Shown here in pieces: positions 7,611 through 15,765 of a DNA stretch of 38,198 bases (within the stretch, counting starts at the first letter, position 1; each line of letters starts with the position of its first letter). The translations under genes and the position numbers were made by a program. Source of the DNA: Actinomadura sp. KC345 (GTDB lineage Bacteria; Actinomycetota; Actinomycetes; Streptosporangiales; Streptosporangiaceae); NCBI RefSeq assembly GCF_004348515.1, contig NZ_SMKH01000039.1, forward strand, positions 1-38,198. The letters are read 5' to 3'. The notes beneath the pieces were generated by a model, which was not told the origin of the DNA, did not search any database, and saw nothing but the letters and a program-made list of their open reading frames with translations.

Positions 7611-8410
7611 CGCACCCGGCCCCCACCGACGCCGCCGCCTTCCGCGGGTCGCGACGCACCGTTCCCGTCGGTGCCCGCGGGCGCGGGTTCCGCGTGCCGT
7701 CCCGTCAGGTGGGCGGCGTGCCACCAGGCGCAGTGGACGGCGAGGACCAGGCTCGCCGCCGTGATCGCTCCGACGATCGCGGCGAACAGCAGCGAATGCA
7801 GGGTCGTGTCGGCGGAGAGCAGCAGGGCGCTCAGCAGGCCGCCCGCCGGTGACAGGACCCCGGCCGCCGCGAACACCTGCAGCCGTCCGCGCGCCGCCTC
7901 GACCGGCACCGGCACGGGCGGAGCCGTCCTCACCCAGCGGGCCAGCCACATCGCGATGACCGCCAGCCCGGCCGCGCCGCTGCCGACCTGGAGCCACATG
8001 TACAGCGTGATCCCGCCGACAAACTCGGCGAGCCACGGCAGGACCTCGGCGGCGCCGGCGTGCGTGAAGGCGTCCCACAGGACGTGGGACGCAGCGCCGA
8101 TGGCGAGCGACGGCACCACCCACCGCCACGACACCGGCGCCGAGACCGGCAGCCGTTCGCGCAGCCTGTCCGGGGCGAGCGCCGCGAGGGGCCGCTTGGC
8201 CAGCAGGTGCCACACCGCGAACACGACCAGGCCGATCGCGACGTCCACCGTCACGACGCCCAGCGGCCGGTGCGTCATGTCCCGCACACCCGAGATGTAC
8301 AGGTAGTAGGGGACGTCCGGCGTGAGCGACCCGATCACCAGGGCCGACGGCACCAGCGGCCGCCGGGCGAAGGGCAGGACGGCGGCGGGATGGCTCAGCG
8401 TGAACGGCAC
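7607..8410 (-). CDS. DUF4184-family integral membrane protein
   Basis: The 267-residue protein opens with MPFTLSHPAAVLPFARRPLVPSALVIGSLTPDVPYYL, the signature of DUF4184 (a metal-dependent-hydrolase-like membrane family with His and Asp residues in the first 35 positions). GAASHVLWDAFTHAG repeats the His/Asp pattern further in. Four to six hydrophobic segments follow, and the C-terminus is a Gly/Arg-rich tail. The start is GTG 8410 with AGAGGA about five bases upstream. It converges on ligA, overlapping by four bases, and diverges from the FAD monooxygenase that opens the biosynthetic cluster. No role in the pathway is suggested by sequence. Confidence 0.85.
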   Translation of the reverse strand: MPFTLSHPAAVLPFARRPLVPSALVIGSLTPDVPYYLYISGVRDMTHRPLGVVTVDVAIGLVVFAVWHLLAKRPLAALAPDRLRERLPVSAPVSWRWVVPSLAIGAASHVLWDAFTHAGAAEVLPWLAEFVGGITLYMWLQVGSGAAGLAVIAMWLARWVRTAPPVPVPVEAARGRLQVFAAAGVLSPAGGLLSALLLSADTTLHSLLFAAIVGAITAASLVLAVHCAWWHAAHLTGRHAEPAPAGTDGNGASRPAEGGGVGGGRVR

Positions 8411-8569
8411 GTGTGTCCTCTGGGTTCGGGCGTGGCGACTCGGTGTGATCGCTCAGCGTGTACAACGCTCAGCAGGTACAACGCCTCGCCCCCGCCGCGG
8501 GTTGCCCGTGGCGGTCCCACCGCCCGCGGGCGTCCGTGTGCGTTCCTTCCCGGAGGAAATCGTGATATT

Positions 8570-8589
8570 GGTAGTGATAACGATTTTCA
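8570..8589 (+). promoter_or_regulatory. Fur-family (Zur-like) operator of the plus-strand operon
   Basis: GGTAGTGATAACGATTTTC (8570-8588) sits seven bases before the monooxygenase start. Its core, TGATAACGATTTTCA (8575-8589), is an imperfect 7-1-7 inverted repeat (five of seven pairs) and resembles actinobacterial Zur boxes of the type TGAAAATGATTTTCA (13 of 15 by eye, consensus from memory). The same 19-mer, with four differences, stands before the NRPS gene at the other end of the cluster (34500-34518), in the same orientation relative to its gene. The closeness to the ATG suggests that a bound repressor covers the core promoter. Confidence 0.7.
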
Positions 8590-8595
8590 TTCTGA

Positions 8596-9933
8596 ATGGG
8601 GTTCGCGGTGGAGGAACGGGAGCATGCCGTCGTCATCGGTGCGGGGATCGCGGGGCTGACGGCGGCCGCGGCGCTGGCGGACGTCTTCGAGCGGGTCACG
8701 GTGCTGGAACGCGACGCGCTCGGGGAGGCTCCCGGCTTCCGGCCCGGCGTCCCGCAGAGCCGTCACCTGCACTCCCTGATGGGAGCCGGGCAGCGCGCCC
8801 TGGACGCGCTGCTGCCCGGGTTCACCGAGCGGCTGTACGGGGCGGGCGCCGTTCCGCTGCGGACGCCCTACGACCACCTGTGGCTGAGCCCGGCGGGATG
8901 GTGCCACCGCTTCGCGCCCTCGCACACCGTGCCGTCCGCCACGCGAGAACTCGTCGAGTACGTCGTGCGGACGTCGGTGGCCGAGATCGACGGCGTGGGG
9001 TTCCGGGACCGGACGGAGACCGTGGGGTTCGCCGGGGACGCGGAGCGCGTCACGGGCGTGCGGGTACGGGCCCGGGACGGCGGCCAGGTGGACGAGATTT
9101 CCGCCGACCTGGTCGTGAACGCCTCCGGGCGCGGGCCGGGCGGCCGCGGGTGGCTCCGGGCGCTCGGCCTGGCCGAACCGGAGGTGGAGCGGACCGACTC
9201 CCGTCCGGGCTACAGCAGCAGGCTGTACGAGATGCCGGAAGGCTTCGCCGACGAGTGGCGGATCATCTCGATCCAGCCGGGCGAGGGGCAGCCGCTGCGG
9301 GGCGGGGCGCTGGTCCCGGTCGAGGGCGGCAGGTGGCTGGTCTCGCTGTACGGCTACCTCGACGATCATCCGCCGGTCGATGCGGAGGGGTTCCTGGAGT
9401 TCGCGCGCAGCCTCCGGCATCCGGTGCTGCACGACGTCGTGCGGGACGCCGTCCCGGCCGGGCCGGTCCACGGGTTCCGGCACATGGCCAACGAGCGGTA
9501 CCGGTACGAGGACCTGCCGGCGTGGCCGGACGGCCTGCTGCTGGTGGGCGACGCGGTGTGCGCGGTCAACCCGGTGTACGCGCAGGGGATGTCGATGGCG
9601 GCGATGACGGCCGTCACGCTGCGCCGCCTGCTGGGTGAGGGCGCCGGCTGCCGCGCGATGCAGAAGGAGATCGCCGCGGGCAACGAGCGGGCCTGGCAGG
9701 TCGCCACCGGGGCGGATCTGGCGTACCTCGCGGACGCGGGGGACGCGGGCTCCCGCGACGCGGGCGAGTACATGCGGCGGCTGATGGAGCTGGCGCTGGT
9801 GGACGCCGAGGTCAACCGGACCTTCTTCGACGTCATGATGATGCTAGCCGAGCCGGACGCCCTGGCGTCGCCGGAGCTGGCGGCGCGGGTCGCGCGCGGC
9901 CCGGCGCGTCCGCCGGCCGACCCGGCGTGCTGA
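8596..9933 (+). CDS. FAD-dependent monooxygenase, tailoring enzyme
   Basis: The 445-residue flavoprotein has the dinucleotide-binding GAGIAG at residues 15-20 (AVVIGAGIAGLTAAAAL), an acidic ribose-binding end (VTVLERD) and the second FAD motif DGLLLVGDAVCAVNPVYAQGMSMAA near residue 315. It belongs with PHBH-like hydroxylases and related oxidoreductases acting on bound or free aromatic/heterocyclic substrates. As first gene of the plus-strand metallophore operon it probably hydroxylates or oxidises an intermediate or the starter unit; the substrate is unknown. No clear ribosome-binding site precedes ATG 8596, and GTG 8608 is an alternative; with the operator only seven bases away, a leaderless message is likely. 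Its end overlaps the next gene by seven bases. Confidence 0.85.
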   Translation: MGFAVEEREHAVVIGAGIAGLTAAAALADVFERVTVLERDALGEAPGFRPGVPQSRHLHSLMGAGQRALDALLPGFTERLYGAGAVPLRTPYDHLWLSPAGWCHRFAPSHTVPSATRELVEYVVRTSVAEIDGVGFRDRTETVGFAGDAERVTGVRVRARDGGQVDEISADLVVNASGRGPGGRGWLRALGLAEPEVERTDSRPGYSSRLYEMPEGFADEWRIISIQPGEGQPLRGGALVPVEGGRWLVSLYGYLDDHPPVDAEGFLEFARSLRHPVLHDVVRDAVPAGPVHGFRHMANERYRYEDLPAWPDGLLLVGDAVCAVNPVYAQGMSMAAMTAVTLRRLLGEGAGCRAMQKEIAAGNERAWQVATGADLAYLADAGDAGSRDAGEYMRRLMELALVDAEVNRTFFDVMMMLAEPDALASPELAARVARGPARPPADPAC

Positions 9934-11054
9934 CCGGCTCGGCTCACCGGGCGGGCATGGCCGCGCTGGGCGGCGCCCTGCCCGACGGGCTCCCGGGAGC
10001 CGTGCGCCGGCTCGACCTGGCGGTCCTGCACGGCATCGCCGCGTTCCTCGGCGAGGAGCTGGCGGGGAGGGGCCCGCTGACGGCGGAGGAGATCGCGACC
10101 GCGCTGGGAGCCGCTCCCCGGCACGCCTGGATCGTGCCGCACTGGCTCGACGCGCTCGCCGGTGAGGGCCTCGTCGAACGCTCCGCGTCCGGGCACCATG
10201 GCGGGTTCCGGCGCCCGCGGCGCTCCGGGCTGATCGCGCTGCGCCGCGACCTGGACGAGGCCCGCAGCGGGCTCGGCTACCCCGAGCGGCTGACCCGGTA
10301 CCTGCTGGACTCGCTGCGCGCCCTTCCCGACCTGCTCGCCGACCGGGTGAGCGCGCAGGCGATGCTGTTCCCCGAGGGCGATCTCGGCACCGCCGCGGCG
10401 GTCTACCGGGACAACCCCGTCAACCGCTACCTCAACGGCGCGGCCGTCGACGCCGTCTGCGGCCTGCCCGCCAAGCGCCGCGTCCTGGAGCTGGGCGCGG
10501 GAACCGGATCGCTCACGGCCTACCTCCTGCCCGTTCTGGCGGGGCACACCACCGAGTACCTCTTCACCGATCTGTCCCCGTTCTTCCTGGACGCGGCGCG
10601 GCGGCGGTTCGGCGCCTTCCCGTTCCTGCGCACGGCCGTCGCCGACTTCGGCGCCGACCTCGCCGCGCAGTGCGGACCCGAGCCGTTCGACCTGGTCGTC
10701 GCGGTGAACGCCGCGCACAACGCCCGGCATGCGGGGGACCTGCTCGGACGGATCCGCGCGGTGCTGGCGCCCGGTGGCGCGGTGCTGCTCATCGAGACCT
10801 GCCACGAACACCACCAGTCGCTGGCCTCGATGCCCTTCCTGCTCTCCGCCCCGCCCGGCGAGGCCCGTCCCGCACGGCTGGACCGCCGGGCCGGGACCCG
10901 CCGCACCTACCTCACCCGCGAGGAATGGACGGCCGAACTCGGCGCGGCCGGGATGCCGCCGGTCCTCGACCTTCCCCGCCCCGACCATCCGCTGGCGGCG
11001 TTCTCCCAGCACCTCCTGATCGCCGCACCCGACCTTCGAGGGAGACCCCGTTGA
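9927..11054 (+). CDS. SAM-dependent methyltransferase with N-terminal winged helix
   Basis: About 375 residues. The N-terminal 100 residues look like the dimerising winged helix of small-molecule methyltransferases (AVLHGIAAFLGEEL...LTAEEIATALGA...WLDALAGEGLVER). The class I SAM site is at about residue 187 (RVLELGAGTGSLTAYL), followed by LFTDLSPFFLDAA and DLVVAVNAAHNARH. YRDNPVNRYLN ahead of the SAM site is nearly repeated (YRENGVNRYLN) in the second half of the tandem methyltransferase at 16766-19303, so the two are paralogues. It probably acts in trans on a carrier-bound intermediate, as a C- or N-methyltransferase. Start GTG 9927 is taken from overlap with the monooxygenase; ATG 9957 is possible. 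Its TGA overlaps the TTG of the next gene. Confidence 0.85.
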   Translation: MLTGSAHRAGMAALGGALPDGLPGAVRRLDLAVLHGIAAFLGEELAGRGPLTAEEIATALGAAPRHAWIVPHWLDALAGEGLVERSASGHHGGFRRPRRSGLIALRRDLDEARSGLGYPERLTRYLLDSLRALPDLLADRVSAQAMLFPEGDLGTAAAVYRDNPVNRYLNGAAVDAVCGLPAKRRVLELGAGTGSLTAYLLPVLAGHTTEYLFTDLSPFFLDAARRRFGAFPFLRTAVADFGADLAAQCGPEPFDLVVAVNAAHNARHAGDLLGRIRAVLAPGGAVLLIETCHEHHQSLASMPFLLSAPPGEARPARLDRRAGTRRTYLTREEWTAELGAAGMPPVLDLPRPDHPLAAFSQHLLIAAPDLRGRPR

Positions 11055-13057
11055 CCGCTCGTACTTCCGCCGAAGCCCGCTCCCATGCCGGACGGGAACT
11101 CGCCGCCATCTGGGGCGAGCTGCTCGACCTGGACGCCCGGGAGATCGAGCCGGACGCGAGCTTCCTGCGGCTGGGCGGCGACTCCGTCCTCGCCGTCCGC
11201 ATGTCGGCGCTGGTGCGCAGGCGCCTGATGGTGGAGCTGGCGCTCACCGACGTCACCGTGGAGATCACGCTGTCGGCGCTGGCCGACCTGGTCGCGCGCC
11301 GGTCCGCCGGGGACGGCGGGTCCGCACGGGCGCTTCCGGTGGAGATCGAACGCCGCGCCGACCCGGACGCGCCGTTCCCGCTGATGCCGCTCCAGCAGGG
11401 GTACTTCGTCGGCCAGCACGACGGCTGGGAGCTGTCGTACGCCTCGGCGCACTTCTACAGCGACGTCGGCCTGAGCGACATGGACGCAGAGGAGGCCGAG
11501 GAGACGCTGGCGGACGCGCTGCACCGGCTGGCGCTGCACCAGCCCACCCTGCGGGTCCGGCTCACACCCGAAGGGGAGCAGTTCGTGCTGCCGCCGGACG
11601 CGTCGGGCGCGATCCCGCGGCCTCGCGTGTACGACCTGCGCGAGGCGGCCGGGGCGGAGGCCGCGGCGACGCTGGAGGAGCTCCGCCGGGAGATGGGGAC
11701 GACGGGCCCCGACCCGCTGACCGGGCCGGGCCTGGACGTCCGGCTGACCCTGCTCCCCGACGGCCGCGGGCGGCTGCACACCGCGATGAGCCTGCTCGCG
11801 ATGGACGGCTGGTCGGCGACCGTCCTGAACCGCGAACTGCTGACGCTCGCCGCCGACTGGAACGCCGTTCCCGCCCCGCTGGAGGTCGACTTCGGCGACT
11901 ACGTCCACTCGATCGGGCGGCTGCGGCGGACCGACGCCTGGGCCGCGGATCGCGACTGGTGGTGGGACCGGCTGGACGACGCGCCGCCGCCCCCGGCCCT
12001 GCCGCTGCGCGCCGACCCCCGCGAGGCGGCGCCGGAGCTGATGGACACCCGGGAGGCGCGGCTCGCCCCCGAACGCTGGGCGGCGCTGCGGGACCGGTGC
12101 GCCGAACGCGAGGTCACCCCGTCCGCCGCGATGCTCACCGCGTTCGCCGTCGTGCTGGCGCGCTGGGCCGGGCACCGCCGCATGCTGCTCAACACCCTCC
12201 AGCTCAACCGGCTGCCCCTGCACCCCGACATCCACCGCACGATCGGCGCGTTCGCCGCCACGATGCTGGTGCCGGTGGAGCCGGCGGAGGGCCGCACGTT
12301 CGCCGAGCTGGCGGCCGACCGGCAGCGCGGCTTCGCCGACCACGCCGCGCACAACCTCATCACCGGCGTGGAGGTGTCGCGCGAGCTGGCCCGGCGGCGC
12401 GGGACCACGCGGCCGGCCGCGCCGGTCGTCTTCCAGAGCACGCTGGGCATGGACGCGGCGATCGGGGAGCGGCAGGCGACGTCCGCCGGACCGCTCGGCG
12501 ACCTGGACTTCGACGACTTCTTCCACCAGCTCCGCACCCCCCAGGTCGCGCTGGAGGCGCGCTTCTGGGAGATGAACGGCGCGATGGCGGTCGCGTTCTC
12601 GCTCGTGGGCGAGCTGTTCGACCCCGGCGAGGTGGACGCCGCGTTCGACGACCTGGTGGAGCTGATCGGCGCGCTGGCCGACGGGCCGGGCTGGGACCGG
12701 GACGTGGAACTGCCCGCGGCGGCCGAGCCGGACACGGCGGGCGCGGGCGGGCTCCGGATCGGGGCCGGAGCGGTCGCTCACCGCGGCGAGCAGGACGGGC
12801 CTCCCGCGGACGAACTGGAGCAGCGGATCGCGCTGCTGTGGGAGGAGATCCTGGAAGTACCGGTGCTGGACCGCGCCACGTCGTTCTTCGCTCTGGGCGG
12901 CGACTCGCTGCTGGCCGTCCGCACCGTGGCCCGGCTGGTGAAGGACACCGGCGCGAGCGTGGGCGTCCGCCGGTTCCTGGACGCGCCGACCGTCGCCGGG
13001 CTCGCGGCGGCCGTCCGCGAGAGCGAAGACCCGGCGTCGTCAGGTCCGGGGCGATGA
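11051..13057 (+). CDS. NRPS protein PCP-Cy-PCP without an adenylation domain
   Basis: The 668-residue protein carries a peptidyl carrier at residues 10-85 (LRLGGDSVLAV, phosphopantetheine Ser45), a heterocyclization-like condensation domain at about 105-550 and a second carrier at 585-660 (FALGGDSLLAV, Ser619). There is no A domain, so amino acids must be loaded by the A domain encoded at 30581-34465. The Cy domain is degenerate: the DxxxxDxxS motif reads S247-L-L-A-M-D-G-W-S, GDFTS reads GAFAA, PVVFTS reads PVVFQS (Gln462) and TPQVxLDH reads TPQVALEA. It may condense without cyclising, or act only as a scaffold. TTG 11051 is the start: GAGGGAGA lies five to six bases upstream and it overlaps the preceding stop. 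It corresponds to the Cy2-PCP2 part of HMWP2. Confidence 0.9.
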   Translation: MTARTSAEARSHAGRELAAIWGELLDLDAREIEPDASFLRLGGDSVLAVRMSALVRRRLMVELALTDVTVEITLSALADLVARRSAGDGGSARALPVEIERRADPDAPFPLMPLQQGYFVGQHDGWELSYASAHFYSDVGLSDMDAEEAEETLADALHRLALHQPTLRVRLTPEGEQFVLPPDASGAIPRPRVYDLREAAGAEAAATLEELRREMGTTGPDPLTGPGLDVRLTLLPDGRGRLHTAMSLLAMDGWSATVLNRELLTLAADWNAVPAPLEVDFGDYVHSIGRLRRTDAWAADRDWWWDRLDDAPPPPALPLRADPREAAPELMDTREARLAPERWAALRDRCAEREVTPSAAMLTAFAVVLARWAGHRRMLLNTLQLNRLPLHPDIHRTIGAFAATMLVPVEPAEGRTFAELAADRQRGFADHAAHNLITGVEVSRELARRRGTTRPAAPVVFQSTLGMDAAIGERQATSAGPLGDLDFDDFFHQLRTPQVALEARFWEMNGAMAVAFSLVGELFDPGEVDAAFDDLVELIGALADGPGWDRDVELPAAAEPDTAGAGGLRIGAGAVAHRGEQDGPPADELEQRIALLWEEILEVPVLDRATSFFALGGDSLLAVRTVARLVKDTGASVGVRRFLDAPTVAGLAAAVRESEDPASSGPGR

Positions 13058-14130
13058 CGCTGATCGGGGTGCTCGGCGGTTCCGGGACGGTGGGCCGCGT
13101 CGTGGTCGAGCGGCTCGCCGGGTGGGGGACCGGCCCGCTCCGCATCGGCGGGCGCGACCGGGACCGCGCGGCGCGGGCGTGCGAGGCGGCGCCCGGCGTC
13201 CCGGCCGAGCCGTTCCGGGTGGACCTGGACGACGCCGCCGCGCTGCGGGAGTTCTGCGCGGGCTGCGACGTCGTGGTCAACTGCGCGGGCCCCTCGTACC
13301 GGGTACTGGACCGGGTGGCGCGCGTCGCGCTCGCGGGCGGCGCGCACTACGTCGACGCGGCGGGCGACCTGGTGGCGATCGACGCCCTGGCCGGGGGCGG
13401 GGCCGCCGGGCTCGACCACCGTGCCGCGGTCTTCTCGGCCGGCCTGATGCCGGGCCTGTCCGGGCTCCTTCCCCGGCTGCTGGCGGCGGACGGCCCGCTC
13501 GCCCGGCTGGACGTCTACGTCGGAGGCGCCGCCGCCATCGGCCCGCTGTCGGCGGTGGACGCGCTGCTGACGCGCGGCCCGCGCTTCGGCACCGCGCTCG
13601 CCGCGTGGCGGGACGGCGGGATCGTTCCGGCGGCGCTGAAACCGCTCCGGTCGGTGTCGCTGCCGGGATTCCGGGACCGGGTCCACGCGTGGCCGTTCCT
13701 GTCGGCGGAGATGTCCCGGCTCGCCGCGGAACTCGGCGTGGCGGAGCTGCGCAACTACACGGTGTACGTCACCGAGGCCATCCCCGAGGCGCTGGCGCGG
13801 GCGTGGGCCGACGACGGCGCGGCCCTGGACGCGCACGTCCCGGCGGTGGTCGCCGCGGCCGGCGCCGACCTCGCGGCGACCGGGCCCTACTACGCGATGC
13901 TCTTTCAGGCCGTGCCCCGCGACCCGGCCCCGGGCCGCCCGCGCCGCCTCCTGCTGCGGACGCCCGACTCGTACGCGCTGAGCGGCGTCGTCGCGGCGCT
14001 CACGGCCCGGGAACTGCGCGCGGGCACGATCCCGCCCGGCGCCCACGCGGCCTCCGAGGTGCTGTCGGCCTCCCGGACCCTGGCCGCTCTGCGCGACGAC
14101 CCGCTGGTCACCGGCGTGGAACTCAGCTGA
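13054..14130 (+). CDS. Saccharopine-dehydrogenase-like NAD(P)H oxidoreductase, candidate thiazoline reductase
   Basis: The 358-residue protein begins with a Rossmann dinucleotide site (IGVLGGSGTVGRVVVERL), followed by LRIGGRDRDRA and CDVVVNCAGPS, the pattern of saccharopine-dehydrogenase-like proteins. The rest (GAHYVDAAGD, AGLMPGLSGLLPRLLA) matches that family. In yersiniabactin and pyochelin pathways one thiazoline is reduced to thiazolidine by a stand-alone NADPH reductase (YbtU/PchG); a saccharopine-dehydrogenase-like enzyme is reported to fill that role in enantio-pyochelin (PchK, from memory). No YbtU-type gene is in the window, so this is the best candidate. An opine-forming step is the alternative. 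Its ATG overlaps the stop of the NRPS gene in ATGA. Confidence 0.8.
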   Translation: MTLIGVLGGSGTVGRVVVERLAGWGTGPLRIGGRDRDRAARACEAAPGVPAEPFRVDLDDAAALREFCAGCDVVVNCAGPSYRVLDRVARVALAGGAHYVDAAGDLVAIDALAGGGAAGLDHRAAVFSAGLMPGLSGLLPRLLAADGPLARLDVYVGGAAAIGPLSAVDALLTRGPRFGTALAAWRDGGIVPAALKPLRSVSLPGFRDRVHAWPFLSAEMSRLAAELGVAELRNYTVYVTEAIPEALARAWADDGAALDAHVPAVVAAAGADLAATGPYYAMLFQAVPRDPAPGRPRRLLLRTPDSYALSGVVAALTARELRAGTIPPGAHAASEVLSASRTLAALRDDPLVTGVELS

Positions 14131-14167
14131 CCCGCGACAACGATCCACGCGAAGAAAGGTGCCGACC

Positions 14168-14923
14168 ATGACCGATACCGCCGCCGGCGAGACCGCACGG
14201 GCGGAACGGGGGGAGGGGTACGCGGTCAACGCCCCGTACTACGACCTGATCATTCCCCGCGACCATTGGAACGCGGTCGCCGCCGCGCTGGCCGACGTTC
14301 TCCACGAGGCCCGGACGGTCGCCGAGATCGGCGCCGGGACCGGCTTCTTCACGCTGGCGATGCTGGACGCGCTCGGTCCCGGCACCGAGATCTTCGCGAT
14401 CGAGCCCGCCCGGATCATGCGCACCGGCCTGGTCGCCCGGCTCTCCGCGCTCGGGCCGGACGACGCGTCCCGGGTCACCGTGCTGCCCGAGGACGCGCTG
14501 GCAGCCGACCCGGGGACGCCGCTGGACGCCGTCGTCCTGCTCAACTGCGTCATGCACTTCGCCCCGGACGAGCGGGAGCGGCTGTGGCGGCGGTGGGCCG
14601 AGCGGCTGCGCCCCGGGGGGCTGCTGGTCGTGGAGGCGCAGTATCCCCAGCGCGCCGAGGACGTCCCGGCCTCCGTCGTTCCCGGCGCCTCGCTGGGCCG
14701 GTACAGGTACGAGACGCACTCGCGCGCCGAGGCCGTCGGCGACGGCGTGGTCCGCTGGATCAACACCTACCGCACCCTGGCGGGAGACGGGCTCGTCCGC
14801 GAGGAGACCGCCGAGTTCGACTGCCATGTCATCTCCGACGAGACCCTGTACGCCGAGCTGGCGGCCGCCGGGCTGGAACCCGCCCCCACCGCGCCGACCG
14901 GCCTGCACGTCTGGCGCCGCTGA
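14168..14923 (+). CDS. Class I SAM-dependent methyltransferase
   Basis: A 251-residue single-domain methyltransferase with the SAM motif VAEIGAGTGFFTLAML at about residues 52-67, an acidic ribose-binding loop (EIFAIEPARIM), and motifs LDAVVLLNCVMHFAPDERERLW and LRPGGLLVVEAQYP. It ends in a short C-terminal subdomain. AAGAAAGG ends nine bases before ATG 14168; the in-frame GTG 14159 lies on that site and is rejected. Last gene of the plus-strand operon, 37 bp after the reductase. With the winged-helix enzyme and the double methyltransferase there are four methyltransferase domains in the cluster. This one is unlike the assembly-line types and may act on the released product or the starter. Confidence 0.82.
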   Translation: MTDTAAGETARAERGEGYAVNAPYYDLIIPRDHWNAVAAALADVLHEARTVAEIGAGTGFFTLAMLDALGPGTEIFAIEPARIMRTGLVARLSALGPDDASRVTVLPEDALAADPGTPLDAVVLLNCVMHFAPDERERLWRRWAERLRPGGLLVVEAQYPQRAEDVPASVVPGASLGRYRYETHSRAEAVGDGVVRWINTYRTLAGDGLVREETAEFDCHVISDETLYAELAAAGLEPAPTAPTGLHVWRR

Positions 14924-14959
14924 CCTCCGGTGGCCGCTGGATGCACATGACGAGGTCAG
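14920..14959. terminator. Inverted repeat between convergent genes, possible terminator
   Basis: CTGACCTC (14920-14927) and GAGGTCAG (14952-14959) are perfectly complementary over 8 bp with a 24-base loop. The repeat spans the short gap between the methyltransferase stop and the thioesterase stop, so it could terminate both transcripts. There is no U-tract and the loop is long, so this is tentative. Confidence 0.35.
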
Positions 14960-15714
14960 TGGGCGTGCCCGGCCAGGATCTGCCGCAGCGCCGCCAGCAC
15001 GGCCGCCCGCTGCGGAACCAGGTAGAAGTGGTCTCCGGGGAAGACCCGCGCCTCGGTCCGAGCGCGCGTCGCCCGCCGCCAGCCGAGCGACTCGGCCGGG
15101 GTGAGGTCGGGGTCCCGGTCGCCGAGGAACACCGTGACCGGGCAGTCGAGCGGCGGCAGCGGCCGTGCCCGGTAGGTCTCGATGATCCGGTAGTCGGCCC
15201 GGACGTACCCGAAGATCATCGCCCGGAGCCCCGGATCGCGCAGCACCTCGGGCGGCGTGCCGCCCAGCCGTGCCAGCTCGGCGCGCAGGCCGTCGTCGTC
15301 CCGGCGGTGCACGTCGCCGCCGCGCTCGTCGTGCGGCGCCTCCCGCGCGGACGCCACCAGGTGCGCCGGCGGGCGGGTGCCCCGGGCCCGGAGCCGCTGG
15401 GCGACCTCGTAGGCGACGGTGGCGCCCATGCTGTGGCCGAACAGCGCGTACGGGCGGCCGGTGAAGGGCGCGATCTCGGCGGTGAGAGCGTCCGCCAGCC
15501 CGTCCATGTCCGGGGGCACCGGCTCCGCCGCCCGATCCTCGCGGCCGGGGTACTGGACCGCGACCGGCTCGACCGCCGCGGGCAGCCCCGCGGCCCAGCC
15601 GGAGTAGGCGCCGGCCCCTCCGCCGCCGTGCGGGAAGCAGAACAGCCGCAGCGCGGCGTCCGGACGCGGGGCGATCCGGCGCAGGGCGCCGCCGCCTTCC
15701 TCACGCACCTTCAC
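14956..15714 (-). CDS. Type II thioesterase (GrsT/YbtT-like)
   Basis: The 252-residue alpha/beta hydrolase removes wrong or stalled acyl groups from carrier proteins of the assembly line. Landmarks are LRLFCFPHGGGGAGAYSGWA (oxyanion region), YALFGHSMGATVAYEVA (nucleophile Ser in G-H-S-M-G), FLGDRDPDLTPAE (Asp region) and VFPGDHFYLVPQ (catalytic His). The YbtT protein of yersiniabactin belongs to this family. Start GTG 15714 is preceded by AAGGAA; GTG 15708 is equally possible. It is divergent from the flavoprotein gene across only about 51 bp, which includes a direct repeat CCTTTCAG at 15721-15728 and 15730-15737. Confidence 0.9.
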   Translation of the reverse strand: MKVREEGGGALRRIAPRPDAALRLFCFPHGGGGAGAYSGWAAGLPAAVEPVAVQYPGREDRAAEPVPPDMDGLADALTAEIAPFTGRPYALFGHSMGATVAYEVAQRLRARGTRPPAHLVASAREAPHDERGGDVHRRDDDGLRAELARLGGTPPEVLRDPGLRAMIFGYVRADYRIIETYRARPLPPLDCPVTVFLGDRDPDLTPAESLGWRRATRARTEARVFPGDHFYLVPQRAAVLAALRQILAGHAH

Positions 15715-15765
15715 CCACTTCCTTTCAGTCCTTTCAGCTCGAACCGACACCGACTGGAGACAGAG

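Noticed and set aside
5550..8465. A 971-codon open frame on the minus strand across ligA
   Set aside because: Same GC artefact; the plus-strand LigA motifs and the real minus-strand DUF4184 frame explain the region.
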